This document shows positions 8,281-17,121 of a stretch of DNA of 36,898 bases, piece after piece. Numbering within the stretch: the first letter of the stretch is position 1; every line of letters starts with the position of its first letter. The DNA is from Deltaproteobacteria bacterium (GTDB lineage: Bacteria; Myxococcota_A; UBA796; JAFGLY01), in assembly GCA_016927815.1 (NCBI GenBank), contig JAFGLY010000151.1, positions 1-36,898 on the forward strand, in the 5' to 3' direction. Position numbers and translations under genes: made by a program. Under the pieces are notes generated by a model. It had not been told where the DNA came from. It saw only the letters and a program-made list of their open reading frames with translations, and did not search any database.

Positions 8281-9861
8281 ATGGCTGCTCCCCCCGCCTC
8301 CTCCGCCAGCCTGTTCAAGGAATGGATCCAACCGTTCGTCGACGTGATCCGGGCCCCCCGAGCCCTCTGGGGCGTGAACCTGGCCTATGTCCTCGAAGGC
8401 ATGGTCTACTTCGGGATGCTCGGCTACCTCGCCATGCACTTCTCGGACTTCGTGTTCCAGGGCGTGCCCCATCCCGACGAGTGGGCCCACTCCATGGTGA
8501 TGGTGCTCACGGCGGGGATCACCATCGCGATGTTCTTCCTCGGGTTCGTCGCCGACCGGAAGGGCGTCCGGTTCGCGCTCCTGACCGCGCTGTGCTGCAT
8601 GCTCGCCGGCCGCATCCTCGTGGCCGGCGCGCCGACTCTGCTGGGCCTGGAGCCCGCCGGCCCCTGGTCCGGGCTCCACCTCGTGACGATGCTGGGGATC
8701 CTCACCATTGTCGTGGGCTACGGCATGTACCAGCCCGCGGCCTATGCGGCGGTCCGCCAGTTCACGACCCCGAAGACCGCGGCCATGGGCTTCGCCATGC
8801 TCTATGCCCTGATGAACCTGGGCGGCTGGCTGCCCACGTTCGCGTTCCTCCTGCGCGACGACGACTACCTCGGCCTGGGCATCCCCGGCACGTTCTGGGT
8901 GTACACGAGCGTCACGGCCCTGGCGCTGCTGGCCACGGCGCTGATCCTGTCGAGGCGCACGGTGGCGCGGGCCATCGCCTGGGCCAAGGAGGAGACTGCG
9001 CGCATCAAGGCCGAGGAGAAGGAGGGGCAACCCCAGAACGAGGAGGCCGGCCAGACCGGGGCCGCCTCGGGCCCGGCCCGGGTACCTCCGCACGCCTGGA
9101 CCGTGCTCGTGGCGATCCTGGCCGCGGTCTGGTGGCGGATGCCCGCTCCCTGGTCCTGGGTGGTGATGGCCGCCCTGGTGCTCATCCCGGGGGTCGTCGC
9201 GCTCCTGCCCCGTACCGCCCGGAGTCGCGTGGTGGGGGTGATCGCCAACCATCCCCTCGCGAACACCCGCTTCTTCTTCTTCATCTTCGCGCTCATCCCC
9301 GTCCAGACGCTCTTCACGTACAACTGGCTCATCCTCCCCCAGTACATCCACCGCGCCTACGAGGGCTGGATCGGCGAGTACTTCGAGATCGCCGCCAATG
9401 CGAACCCCCTGCTCATCTTCATCCTGGTTCCGGTGATCGCGGCCGCCACACGAACCACGCGCGTCTACACGATGATGATCGTCGGGACCTTCGTGATGGC
9501 CGCGCCTGCGTTCCTGCTGTCCCTGGGACCCCACCCGGCGCTCCTCGCAGCCTACATCCTGGTCATGACCATCGGCGAGGCGATCTGGCAGCCCCGGTTC
9601 CTGCAGTACGCCGCCGAGATCGCGCCCGAGGGCCGCACCGGCGAGTACATGGGCGTGGCGCAGCTTCCCTGGTTCCTCACCAAGGTGCTCGTGCCGCTGC
9701 TCTACTCGGGCTGGATGATGGACCGCTACTGCCCGGCCGAGGGCGTCCAGAACACCGGTTTCATGTGGCTCGTGTTCGGCTGCATCGCCATCTGCACGCC
9801 GATCCTGCTCGTCATCGCGAAGGGCTGGGTCGGCAGGGACTTCAAGACCCGGGCTGCCTGA
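8281..9861 (+). CDS. MFS transporter, POT/PTR-like
   Basis: 526 residues, about 12-14 membrane spans. The motif ADRKGVRFALL after the second span is the cytoplasmic MFS loop 2-3 signature. The N-terminal EGMVYFGMLGYLAMHF and the late GEAIWQPRFLQYAAEIAPEGRTGEYMG resemble proton-dependent oligopeptide transporters, but the classical ExxER motif is not seen, so the substrate is open. A charged, soluble insert of about 60 residues (KEETARIKAEEKEGQ...) lies at the middle of the protein and two extra spans may follow it. The ATG at 8281 was chosen over an in-frame GTG at 8221 because GAGGA lies 4 bp upstream and the membrane domain starts soon after. Divergent from the M49-like gene. Confidence 0.85.
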   Translation: MAAPPASSASLFKEWIQPFVDVIRAPRALWGVNLAYVLEGMVYFGMLGYLAMHFSDFVFQGVPHPDEWAHSMVMVLTAGITIAMFFLGFVADRKGVRFALLTALCCMLAGRILVAGAPTLLGLEPAGPWSGLHLVTMLGILTIVVGYGMYQPAAYAAVRQFTTPKTAAMGFAMLYALMNLGGWLPTFAFLLRDDDYLGLGIPGTFWVYTSVTALALLATALILSRRTVARAIAWAKEETARIKAEEKEGQPQNEEAGQTGAASGPARVPPHAWTVLVAILAAVWWRMPAPWSWVVMAALVLIPGVVALLPRTARSRVVGVIANHPLANTRFFFFIFALIPVQTLFTYNWLILPQYIHRAYEGWIGEYFEIAANANPLLIFILVPVIAAATRTTRVYTMMIVGTFVMAAPAFLLSLGPHPALLAAYILVMTIGEAIWQPRFLQYAAEIAPEGRTGEYMGVAQLPWFLTKVLVPLLYSGWMMDRYCPAEGVQNTGFMWLVFGCIAICTPILLVIAKGWVGRDFKTRAA

Positions 9862-10002
9862 TCCTCGAACCTCCCATGAGGAAGGCGAAAAACCACCTGC
9901 GAACCCCGGGCGGGCGCGGAGGGTCCGGAGCCAGGTGACCTTTGGGGTCGTGACGTTCCGGCCGACGAGATAGAAGCCTGTCCACCCGTGGAGGACCGGC
10001 CC

Positions 10003-10629
10003 GTGTTCCGTGCGCTGCTGCCCCGGGAAACCTCGTTCTTCGATTTCTTCGAACACCACGCCCAGGTCACCGTGGAGGGGGCCCGAGAGCTCCTTGCGCT
10101 GGCCACCGAGACCGGCCCCATCGAGCCGCGCGCACGGCGGATCAAGGAGATCGAGCACGAGAACGACGTGATCACGCACCAGTGCGTGGATGCCCTGCAC
10201 CGGACGTTCATCACGCCCATCGACCGGCACGACATCCACCGCCTCATCTCGCGGATGGACGACGTGATCGACCTCGTGGACGGCGCGGCCGATCGCATGC
10301 GCCTCTACGAGCTCACGCCGATCCGGCCCGAGGTGAAGGAGTTCGCCGAGATCCTGGTGCAGGCCACCCAGCTCGTGGAGAAGGCGGTCCACGGGCTGCG
10401 CAACATGAAGGGCGAGGCGGCCATCAAGGCCGCCTGCATCGAGATCAACCGCTTGGAAAACGACGGCGACGCCCTCTTCCGGCGCGCGGTGCTGGCCCTG
10501 TTCCGCGAAACGAACGACGCCATCTTCGTGATCAAGTGGAAGGAGGTCTTCGTGGACCTCGAGGCCGCGACCGACCGCTGCGAGGACGTGGCCAACTTAG
10601 TTGAGGGCATCCTCCTCGAGCACGCCTGA
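10003..10629 (+). CDS. DUF47 / PhoU-like partner of Pit phosphate transporter
   Basis: 208 residues, all-helical, in two PhoU-like three-helix halves. Motifs ERARRIKEIEHENDVITHQ-like (around 35-55) and EINRLENDGDALFRRAV carry the Glu/Asp clusters that bind metal in PhoU-like proteins. The N-terminus VFRALLPRETSFFDFFEHHA closely matches the start of TIGR00153/DUF47 proteins, so GTG at 10003 is the start, with GGAGG at 9990-9994; an in-frame GTG at 9988 has no such site. The next gene is a Pit permease, the usual neighbour, and its start lies within 8 bp of this stop. The protein is thought to modulate the permease at the cytoplasmic membrane. The 141-bp gap upstream shows no convincing Pho box. 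Confidence 0.92.
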   Translation: MFRALLPRETSFFDFFEHHAQVTVEGARELLALATETGPIEPRARRIKEIEHENDVITHQCVDALHRTFITPIDRHDIHRLISRMDDVIDLVDGAADRMRLYELTPIRPEVKEFAEILVQATQLVEKAVHGLRNMKGEAAIKAACIEINRLENDGDALFRRAVLALFRETNDAIFVIKWKEVFVDLEAATDRCEDVANLVEGILLEHA

Positions 10630-10636
10630 GGTGCTC

Positions 10637-11668
10637 GTGACTCCGCTCGTGTGGGCCCTGGTGATCGGCACCGTCGCGGTGGCGCTCCTGTTCGACGTCA
10701 TCAACGGCTTCCACGACGCGGCCAACTCCATCGCCACGGTGGTGTCCACGCGCGTGCTCTCGCCGCGGGTGGCCGTGCTGTGGGCCGCGTTCTTCAACTT
10801 CGTGGCCATGCTGGTGTTCGCCCCCCGGGTGGCGGATACCATCTCCAAGATCGTCCGGATCGATCCGTCGGATCACGCGTACGTCTACGTGGTGCTGTGC
10901 GGCCTGCTCGGCGCCATCGTGTGGGACCTGCTCACCTGGTGGTGGGGTCTGCCCACCAGTTCCTCCCACGCGCTCATCGGAGGATTCGCCGGGGCCGGCG
11001 TGGCGTACACGGGCTGGGGCGTCATCCGCTGGGGGAAGCTCCTCGAGATCGCGACCTTCATCCCGCTGGCTCCGCTCATCGGGTTCGTACTCGCGCTCGG
11101 GGTCGCGCTGGGGGTGTTCTGGGCCTTCCGGCGCTGGCGGCCGGCGCAGGTGGACGGGTTCTTCCGCAAGGGCCAGCTGGTTTCGGCCGCGCTCTACTCG
11201 CTCGGCCACGGGGGCAACGACGCCCAGAAGACCATGGGAGTCATCGTGGCCGTGCTGGTGGCCGCGGGCATCTTCAGCCCGGAACGCCAGCTATCCCTCA
11301 CGGACCTCGGCACCTCCTGGATCATCCTGTCCTGCCACCTCGCCATGGCCGTGGGCACGGCCCTGGGCGGATGGCGGATCGTGCGCACCATGGGCATGAA
11401 GATCACCAAGCTGCGCCCGGTGGGGGGGTTCTGCGCCGAGACCGCGGGCGCGGCCACGCTGTTTTTGGCCACCCACATGGGCATCCCGGTCTCCACCACC
11501 CACACCATCACCGGCTCCATCGTCGGCGTGGGCGCCACCACGAGCCTGTCCGGCGTCAAGTGGGGGGTGGCCCGCCGCATCGTGATCGCGTGGGTGGTCA
11601 CCATCCCTGCGGCCGCGCTGGTGGGCGCTGGCTGCCTGCTCATGGCTCGGTGGTTCGTAGGGTTCTAG
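10637..11668 (+). CDS. pit: Low-affinity inorganic phosphate transporter, Pit family
   Basis: 343 residues with about 10 membrane spans. Both Pit signatures are present: DVINGFHDAANSIATVVSTR near the N-terminus and GHGGNDAQKTMGVI in the second half, plus PVSTTHTITGSIVGVG near the C-terminus. It moves phosphate, usually as a metal-phosphate complex with H+ or Na+, across the inner membrane. GTG at 10637 was chosen because GAGG at 10628-10631 overlaps the DUF47 stop and is properly spaced; GTG at 10631 is the alternative. The genes are translationally coupled. The last 29 bp overlap the 3' end of the convergent permease gene. Confidence 0.93.
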   Translation: MTPLVWALVIGTVAVALLFDVINGFHDAANSIATVVSTRVLSPRVAVLWAAFFNFVAMLVFAPRVADTISKIVRIDPSDHAYVYVVLCGLLGAIVWDLLTWWWGLPTSSSHALIGGFAGAGVAYTGWGVIRWGKLLEIATFIPLAPLIGFVLALGVALGVFWAFRRWRPAQVDGFFRKGQLVSAALYSLGHGGNDAQKTMGVIVAVLVAAGIFSPERQLSLTDLGTSWIILSCHLAMAVGTALGGWRIVRTMGMKITKLRPVGGFCAETAGAATLFLATHMGIPVSTTHTITGSIVGVGATTSLSGVKWGVARRIVIAWVVTIPAAALVGAGCLLMARWFVGF

Positions 11669-12986
11669 AAGGCTTTACTCGAACTGAGAACCACAACAGC
11701 AGGCCCAGGGCGATGGTAACGCCACCCGCGGCGAGCACGGCCGGCCGCTCCCATGCGACGTGTGCGATCATCCAGGCGGTGAGGGCGATGTACACGAGGG
11801 GCGCCCAGATGGGCGCGCGCACGGGCCGGAAGAGCCCGGGCTCCCGCCTCCGGAGCACCAGCACGCCTGCGGCGGTGAGGGCCGTGGCGAGCGAGAGCAC
11901 CACGCCCACCCAGGCCAGGAGGGTGTCGAACGACGTGGTGAGGAGGAGACCGATCGCCACGGCCGCCTGGATCCAGATGGCCATGCCTGGACCGCCCTCG
12001 GATCCCCGACGCCCGAGCAGAGCCAGCCTCGGGTGGTCGTGCCCCATGGCCTCGTAGACCCGCGGACCGGTCATCACCAGCGCGCCGATCGTGGACACGA
12101 GCCCGAGCGCGATCACGCCGGAGAGCACGCGAGCTGCGCCATCTCCCAGGATCGCCCGGGCCGCCACGTGACCCACCTCCACCACCCCGGCCAGGTCCGC
12201 CGCCGGAGCGGCCGCCAGGAACGCCGCGTTCACGAGCAGGTACAGGAGGGTCACCAGGGCGGTGCCCACCACCAGGGCTGTCGGTACGCCCCGCCGGGGC
12301 GCGCGCACCTCGCCGGCCACGTAGGCCACGGCGTTCCACCCGCTGAATGCGTAGCTCACGTAGACGAGGCCCACCGCGAAGGACCCCGACAGGATGGCGG
12401 TCCCGGTCGGGACCGGACCCGCGGCACGGATCCGGTCCGGGACGCCGAGGGCGAGCCCCATCCCCGCCACGAGCAGTACCAGGCTGATCTTGGCCGCCGT
12501 GACGAGGTTCTGGAAACGGCTGCCGGCCGAGACCCGCCACGTGTGGAGCAGGGACAGCCCGAGCACGAGGGCCACGGGCCAGGCCACGGAGACGTCCCGT
12601 CCGAGCGCCGCGCCCAGATACCGCTGGCAGGCGATGGCAGCCGCGGCGATGGGTGCCGAGAAGCCGCCCACCAGCGAGACGAACCCGGCCACGAAGCCCA
12701 CCGAGGGGTGGTAGATGCGACGCAGGAGCGCGTATTCCCCTCCGTTCTCGGGCAGCGCAGCGCACAGCTCCCCGTAGGCCAGCGCGCCGCACAGGGCCGC
12801 GCATCCCCCCACCACCCAGCACGCGAGCACGGCCAACGGAGAGCCGATGTCCCGGACCAGGAACCCGCCGGTGGTGAACACGCCGGTGCCGACCATGGAG
12901 GCCACCACGAGCAGGGAGGCGGTGGCCACCCCGATGCGGCGGGGGAGGGGCAAGGGAGGGGTCCCTCGGATGGGGATCCGACCCAT
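11640..12986 (-). CDS. APC-superfamily amino acid/polyamine permease
   Basis: 448 residues, about 12 membrane spans. The first span reads ATASLLVVASMVGTGVFTTGG, the unwound helix-1 substrate motif (G-x-G-x-F) of APC transporters, and is followed by GALAYGELCAALPENGGEY, the conserved loop 2-3 signature of this superfamily. The substrate cannot be named; amino acids or amines are typical. ATG at 12986 has GGAG ten bases upstream; a TTG at 13010 is in frame but unlikely. It converges on the Pit gene with a 29-bp overlap and is divergent from the Mrp-family gene (110-bp gap). Confidence 0.9.
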   Translation of the reverse strand: MGRIPIRGTPPLPLPRRIGVATASLLVVASMVGTGVFTTGGFLVRDIGSPLAVLACWVVGGCAALCGALAYGELCAALPENGGEYALLRRIYHPSVGFVAGFVSLVGGFSAPIAAAAIACQRYLGAALGRDVSVAWPVALVLGLSLLHTWRVSAGSRFQNLVTAAKISLVLLVAGMGLALGVPDRIRAAGPVPTGTAILSGSFAVGLVYVSYAFSGWNAVAYVAGEVRAPRRGVPTALVVGTALVTLLYLLVNAAFLAAAPAADLAGVVEVGHVAARAILGDGAARVLSGVIALGLVSTIGALVMTGPRVYEAMGHDHPRLALLGRRGSEGGPGMAIWIQAAVAIGLLLTTSFDTLLAWVGVVLSLATALTAAGVLVLRRREPGLFRPVRAPIWAPLVYIALTAWMIAHVAWERPAVLAAGGVTIALGLLLWFSVRVKPSRTLRTTEP

Positions 12987-13096
12987 AGGGTGTGCGCTCC
13001 ACGGGCGCAAGCCGAGGTGCCCGGGTCCGGGTCGGGCGCATTGGCGCAGCCGGAATCGGGGGATACCTGCTCGCCTTCCCTCCTGGAGGATGCTCC

Positions 13097-14140
13097 ATGC
13101 CCGACCCCACCTCCCTTCTCTCCCAGGCCGCCGCCCGGGTGCGCGATCCGGTTTCCGGCCGCTCGCTCGCCGAGGCCGGGCTCGTGGACGGTGCCTCCGT
13201 CGAGGGCAACGTGCTCCGCGTCCAGGTCCGCGTCGGGCCCGACCACGACCCGGAGGCCCGCGCCCGGATCGCAGCCGCCCTGGGACGCCACCTGGCCGAG
13301 GCCGGGTGGAGCGGGGCGGTGGACGTGGACTGGTCCGAGGCTTCTGCGCCTCGCGCCCCTGCGGACCCGGGGGTGGAGCCGGCCCGGCCCATCCCGGGTG
13401 TACACGCCGTGGTGGCCGTGGCCAGTGGAAAAGGAGGCGTGGGCAAGAGCACGATCGCCGTCCAGCTCGCGGTGGGGCTCCGGGATCTCGGCCTGAACGT
13501 AGGCATGCTCGACGCCGACATCTACGGACCGAGCCTGCCCACCATGCTGGGCATCCACACCCGGCCCGAGGTCGGATCCGGCGGAAAGCTCGTGCCGGTG
13601 CTGGCCCGGGGCCTGGCCTGCATGTCCATCGGCTTCCTCGTCGAGGAGGGAACCCCCGTGATCTGGCGGGGGCCGCTGGTGATGTCCGTGGTCCGGCAGT
13701 TCCTGGAGGAGGTGGACTGGCCCGAGTTGGACGCGCTGGTGGTGGATCTCCCGCCCGGCACCGGCGATGCCCAGCTCACCATGGCCCAGCGCGTCCCCAT
13801 CACCGGGGCCATCATCGTGAGCACGCCCCAGGACGTGGCCCTGATCGATGCGGTGCGAGGTCTGAAGATGTTCGAGCGGCTCGGCGTACCCGTGTGGGGC
13901 ATCGTGGAGAACATGGCCTGGTACGAGCTGCCCGGTGGGGGGCGCGATCACCCCTTCGGCGAGGCGGGGGCGCAGCGACTCGCGGCGCGGGAGGGCGTGC
14001 CGCTCCTGGCCCAGGTTCCGCTCGACGGCCGCATCCGGGCCGCGGGAGACGCGGGCGATCCGGCAGGCATCGGCGATGGATCCGCAGCCGGGGCCTTCCG
14101 GGCGCTCGCGACGGCGGTGGCCGGACGCCTCGGCCGATAG
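13097..14140 (+). CDS. mrp: Mrp/NBP35-family P-loop ATPase, CxxC absent
   Basis: 347 residues. A short N-terminal DUF59/MIP18-like domain (1-80) is followed by a MinD-type ATPase with deviant Walker A GKGGVGKST at 111-119, DADIYGPSLP at 139-148 and DLPPGTGD at 217-224. Mrp/ApbC proteins carry or transfer [4Fe-4S] clusters through a CxxC near the ENM motif. Here that segment reads ENMAWYELPGGGRDHPFG (271-288) and has no cysteine; C175 is the only Cys in the protein. A classical bridging cluster is therefore unlikely. The ATG at 13097 has GGAGGA at 13085-13090. Whether it still works in iron-sulfur delivery or has another role is open. Confidence 0.9.
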   Translation: MPDPTSLLSQAAARVRDPVSGRSLAEAGLVDGASVEGNVLRVQVRVGPDHDPEARARIAAALGRHLAEAGWSGAVDVDWSEASAPRAPADPGVEPARPIPGVHAVVAVASGKGGVGKSTIAVQLAVGLRDLGLNVGMLDADIYGPSLPTMLGIHTRPEVGSGGKLVPVLARGLACMSIGFLVEEGTPVIWRGPLVMSVVRQFLEEVDWPELDALVVDLPPGTGDAQLTMAQRVPITGAIIVSTPQDVALIDAVRGLKMFERLGVPVWGIVENMAWYELPGGGRDHPFGEAGAQRLAAREGVPLLAQVPLDGRIRAAGDAGDPAGIGDGSAAGAFRALATAVAGRLGR

Positions 14141-14148
14141 ACGGCCCC

Positions 14149-14178
14149 TTGTCTTTGAACGCCGGGCCCGAATAGGAT
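14149..14178 (+). promoter_or_regulatory. Candidate sigma70-type promoter (TTGTCT-N18-TAGGAT)
   Basis: TTGTCT (14149-14154) and TAGGAT (14173-14178) are 18 bp apart and end 24 bp before the ATG at 14203, giving a short leader that contains GAGGA. It would drive the barrel-like gene and the NlpC/P60 lipoprotein gene. Confidence 0.45.
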
Positions 14179-14202
14179 GGACCTCCACCCGAGGACCCGA
14201 GG

Positions 14203-15072
14203 ATGCGTACGGACCTGTCCGGGACCCTGGCCCTCCTCCTGGTCCTGACGCCCGGCGTTGCCGTCGCGGCATCGCACGACGTCACGCTCTCCCGACTCGG
14301 GGAGTGGAGCGACTGGCCCCTGTACCCAACCGACGTCACGGACGCCTACACCGTCGTCGTGAACGAGCTGGGCCTGGCGATCGCCAACAAGCCCGTCGCT
14401 CCAGCCGAGACTCTGGGCATCTACGGCTTCGACCTCGGAGTCTCGTCCACGGTTGCCTTCATCTCCTCCCACGACGACAGCGCCGGGCAGCCCGGACCGT
14501 GGTCGCGGGTGGACCCCGCAGGCGACCCGGCGGCAGTGCTGTGGATCCCCTGGGTCCACGTGCGCAAGGGGTTGCCTTTGTCCCTCGAGGTCGGCGCCAA
14601 CGCGGGCTACCTCGCCTTCACCCACCAGACCGCGGTGGGAGGGTACGGCCGTTGGGGCCTGGTGGAGGGGTACGCGCCCATCCCGGACCTCGCGATCCAG
14701 GTGGGGTACGCCGGCTATGTCGGCAACGACGAGCTGGAGCTGGGGGTCATGGACCTCTCCGCCACCGTCGGGTACACGGTGCCCTTCGGCTCGATCGTGG
14801 GGATCCACCAGGCACGGTTCAGCCCCTTCCTGGGTGTGGGGAGTCACCGGATCCACGCGGCCCCTCGCCTCGGCGCCGAGCGGCAGGCGAGCCTCGGCGT
14901 CTCCGAGGTGTCCGGCTTCCAGCGGAGCAAGGTCTACGACCCCGCCTTCGAGCACACCACCGTCGACGGGGGCTTCTGCATCTGGAGCAGCGACTTCCAA
15001 CTCCGCCTCGCGGCCACCTGGACCCCGGGCTCCCTCGTCACGCTGACGGGGGGCCTCGGATTCGCCTACTGA
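14203..15072 (+). CDS. Secreted, probable outer-membrane beta-barrel protein of unknown function
   Basis: 289 residues with a clear signal peptide (LALLLVLTPGVAVAA). The mature part is rich in alternating hydrophobic/polar strands ending in aromatic residues (for example LPLSLEVGANAGYLAF, LAIQVGYAGYVGND, LRLAATWTPGSLVTLTGGLGFAY), and the chain ends in Tyr, a common C-terminal residue for barrel insertion. No family was recognised. The ATG at 14203 has GAGGA seven bases upstream. The next gene, an NlpC/P60 lipoprotein, starts 12 bp after the stop, so the two are likely an operon. Envelope location is inferred. Confidence 0.7.
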   Translation: MRTDLSGTLALLLVLTPGVAVAASHDVTLSRLGEWSDWPLYPTDVTDAYTVVVNELGLAIANKPVAPAETLGIYGFDLGVSSTVAFISSHDDSAGQPGPWSRVDPAGDPAAVLWIPWVHVRKGLPLSLEVGANAGYLAFTHQTAVGGYGRWGLVEGYAPIPDLAIQVGYAGYVGNDELELGVMDLSATVGYTVPFGSIVGIHQARFSPFLGVGSHRIHAAPRLGAERQASLGVSEVSGFQRSKVYDPAFEHTTVDGGFCIWSSDFQLRLAATWTPGSLVTLTGGLGFAY

Positions 15073-15084
15073 CGCGGGGGGTGG

Positions 15085-15795
15085 ATGCCGGCCCGGATCG
15101 CACTGTTGGGGGTTGGGGTTCTCTTTGGAGGGTGTGCCGGTTCTCCCTGGCGCTACCCCGGCCCGCTGGGCCCGGTGGGTCGGGCGCCGCCCGAGGAGGT
15201 CCCCGCGGGCCCGCAGGACGCACCCCAGGGTCGGGTGGGTCAGCGCATCGCGGCCATCGCCGAGGACACCGTGGGTGCCCGTCGACTTCACTGGGAGGGC
15301 AAGGAGTACGGCTTCGACTGCTCGGGCTTCGTCCGGTACGTGCACGCCCGAGCGGGCCTGGAGCTCGAGGGGAGCAGCGCCGACCTGTACGCCCGAGCCG
15401 ACCAGTGGGGGCTCCTCCACACCCGGAAGACCCCGGAGGTCGGGGACGTGGCCTTCTTCGAGGAGACGTGGGACCGAAACGGAAACGGGCGCGTGGACGA
15501 CGGCATCACCCACGTGGCGGTGGTGACCTCGGTGGACGCCGAGGGCACCGTCTCGATGATCCATCGGGGCAGCTCGGGCATCGCGCCGCTCGCCATGAAC
15601 TTGAACATTCCGGACCAACGGACCACCGCCGCCGGCGTGCTCCTCAACGACTGGCTCAGGGTCGCATCTCGCCGTGATACGAAGGAGGTTCGCCGGCTTT
15701 CGGGTGAACTGTGGGTGGCTTTCGGGTCGTTCTGGGAGCGGATCGCCGACCGAGCCTGGATCTTCCAGACGCCGGAGGTCCCGTCGGTCGGGTAG
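15085..15795 (+). CDS. NlpC/P60-family lipoprotein (putative peptidoglycan endopeptidase)
   Basis: 236 residues. The lipoprotein signal ends at C17 (lipobox FGGC). The NlpC/P60 core has catalytic Cys in FDCSGFVRYV (C79), His in ITHVAVV (H143) and a possible third residue, H160. Members hydrolyse peptide stems of peptidoglycan or related amides. Between Cys and His the loop DRNGNGRVDDGI (130-141) looks like a calcium-binding EF-type loop, though its twelfth position is Ile rather than Glu. The start at 15085 has a G-rich Shine-Dalgarno directly upstream. It follows the barrel-like gene by 12 bp and precedes folC by 57 bp. Confidence 0.85.
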   Translation: MPARIALLGVGVLFGGCAGSPWRYPGPLGPVGRAPPEEVPAGPQDAPQGRVGQRIAAIAEDTVGARRLHWEGKEYGFDCSGFVRYVHARAGLELEGSSADLYARADQWGLLHTRKTPEVGDVAFFEETWDRNGNGRVDDGITHVAVVTSVDAEGTVSMIHRGSSGIAPLAMNLNIPDQRTTAAGVLLNDWLRVASRRDTKEVRRLSGELWVAFGSFWERIADRAWIFQTPEVPSVG

Positions 15796-15852
15796 GGGGG
15801 GGCTGGACCCGGCTGGAGCCCCTGCGATACGCTCGCTAGGGAGCGCCCCCCC

Positions 15853-17121
15853 ATGATCGATCACCCCGTCCTCGCGGCCTCGGAGCGCTTCGGCCTCCGA
15901 CTGGGCCTGGATCGCATCCGGCGCTTCCTGCGCGAGTTCGACACGCCCCAGGAGCGCTACCGGGTCGTCCATGTCGGCGGGACCAACGGCAAGGGGAGTG
16001 TCTGCGCGATGGTGGCGGAGATTTTGCGCCACCAGGGCTTCCGGACCGGCCTGTACACCTCTCCCCACCTCCAGCGCGTGAACGAACGGATCGTGGTGGA
16101 CGGCGAGGAGATCTCGGACGACGCGCTCGATGCGCTGCTGCGTCGGATCGCCGCCTTGCCGCGGGATCCCCAGGACGCCCCCGGGGAGCCGGAGGTCGCC
16201 GAGGATCCGCTCACCTACTTCGAGATCCTCACCATCGCGGCCTTCGTCCACTTCGCAGAGGTCGGCGTGGAGGTCGCGGTGGTGGAGGTCGGGATGGGCG
16301 GGCGCCTGGATGCGACCAACGTGGTCCGACCGGCGGTCACCGCCATCACCACGGTCGGCCTCGACCACACCGAGCTGCTGGGCCCGGACGTGGCCTCCAT
16401 CGCGGGCGAGAAGGCCGGGATCCTCAAGCCCGACGTGCCCGCCGTGATCGGTGGGGTACCTGCGGAGGCGTTGCGTGTCCTCCGGACCATCGCCCAGTCC
16501 CGTGGCGCGCCGCTGTGGGTCTACGGCCAGGACTTCCACACCACGCGAGACGGCGCGGCCTTCACCTGGCACGGACCCGGGGGGGTCCTTTCGGGCCTCG
16601 AGGTCGGCATGCCCGGCTTCCACCAGGTGGACAACGCCGCAGTGGCCGTGGCCGTCACCGAGTGCCTGCCCCTCGACCTCCAGTGCGGCTTGGAGGCCGT
16701 CCGTGAGGGGCTCCTCCACGCACGGATGGCGGCCCGCCTCGAGTGGGTGACCCCCGACGTCCTGGTGGACAGCGCACACAACGCGGACGGTGCGGTCACG
16801 CTCGCAGCCTACCTCCGGTCGCGCGTTCCCCATCGACCGCGCACGCTGCTGCTCGGCTGCTCCCGCGAGAAGGACGTTCATGCCATCGCCGTCCTCCTGG
16901 CCCCCCAGGTGGATCGGGTCCTCACCACCGCCTGCGCCCACAGCCGGGCCCTCTCCCCGGTCCAGGTGGCCACGGCCCTGGAGGGGCTCTCCGTCCCCGT
17001 GACGCCGGCCGGTGGAGTGGAGGAGGCCCTGGCGACGGCCCAGGCCGGCGACGGGGAGATCATCGTCGCGGGTTCCGTGTTCCTGGCCGGAGCCGTACGG
17101 GACCTGCTCGGCGCCCGGTGA
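15853..17121 (+). CDS. folC: Bifunctional folylpolyglutamate synthase / dihydrofolate synthase
   Basis: 422 residues, the usual length for FolC. The P-loop VGGTNGKGSV is at about 41-50, the omega-loop-like TSPHLQRVNERI follows, and VVEVGMGGRLDATNVV and GLDHTELLG are the conserved Mur-ligase-fold motifs. The enzyme ligates glutamate to dihydropteroate and extends folate polyglutamates in the cytoplasm, using ATP. The ATG at 15853 has GGGAG nearby. The stop TGA overlaps the GTG start of the downstream LptD-like gene, so the two are translationally coupled. A CTGGAC-N17-GATACG promoter (15803-15831) is possible but weak. Confidence 0.93.
   Translation: MIDHPVLAASERFGLRLGLDRIRRFLREFDTPQERYRVVHVGGTNGKGSVCAMVAEILRHQGFRTGLYTSPHLQRVNERIVVDGEEISDDALDALLRRIAALPRDPQDAPGEPEVAEDPLTYFEILTIAAFVHFAEVGVEVAVVEVGMGGRLDATNVVRPAVTAITTVGLDHTELLGPDVASIAGEKAGILKPDVPAVIGGVPAEALRVLRTIAQSRGAPLWVYGQDFHTTRDGAAFTWHGPGGVLSGLEVGMPGFHQVDNAAVAVAVTECLPLDLQCGLEAVREGLLHARMAARLEWVTPDVLVDSAHNADGAVTLAAYLRSRVPHRPRTLLLGCSREKDVHAIAVLLAPQVDRVLTTACAHSRALSPVQVATALEGLSVPVTPAGGVEEALATAQAGDGEIIVAGSVFLAGAVRDLLGAR

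Noticed and set aside
9862-10002. A Pho box upstream of the DUF47-Pit pair
   Set aside because: GTGAC-like words occur but not as the 11-bp direct repeats of a Pho box, and no spaced -35/-10 pair was convincing.
12356-14272. A 638-codon minus-strand frame covering the Mrp-family gene
   Set aside because: It is antisense to the Walker-A-bearing ATPase and overlaps the permease gene in another frame; no motif or ribosome binding site supports it.
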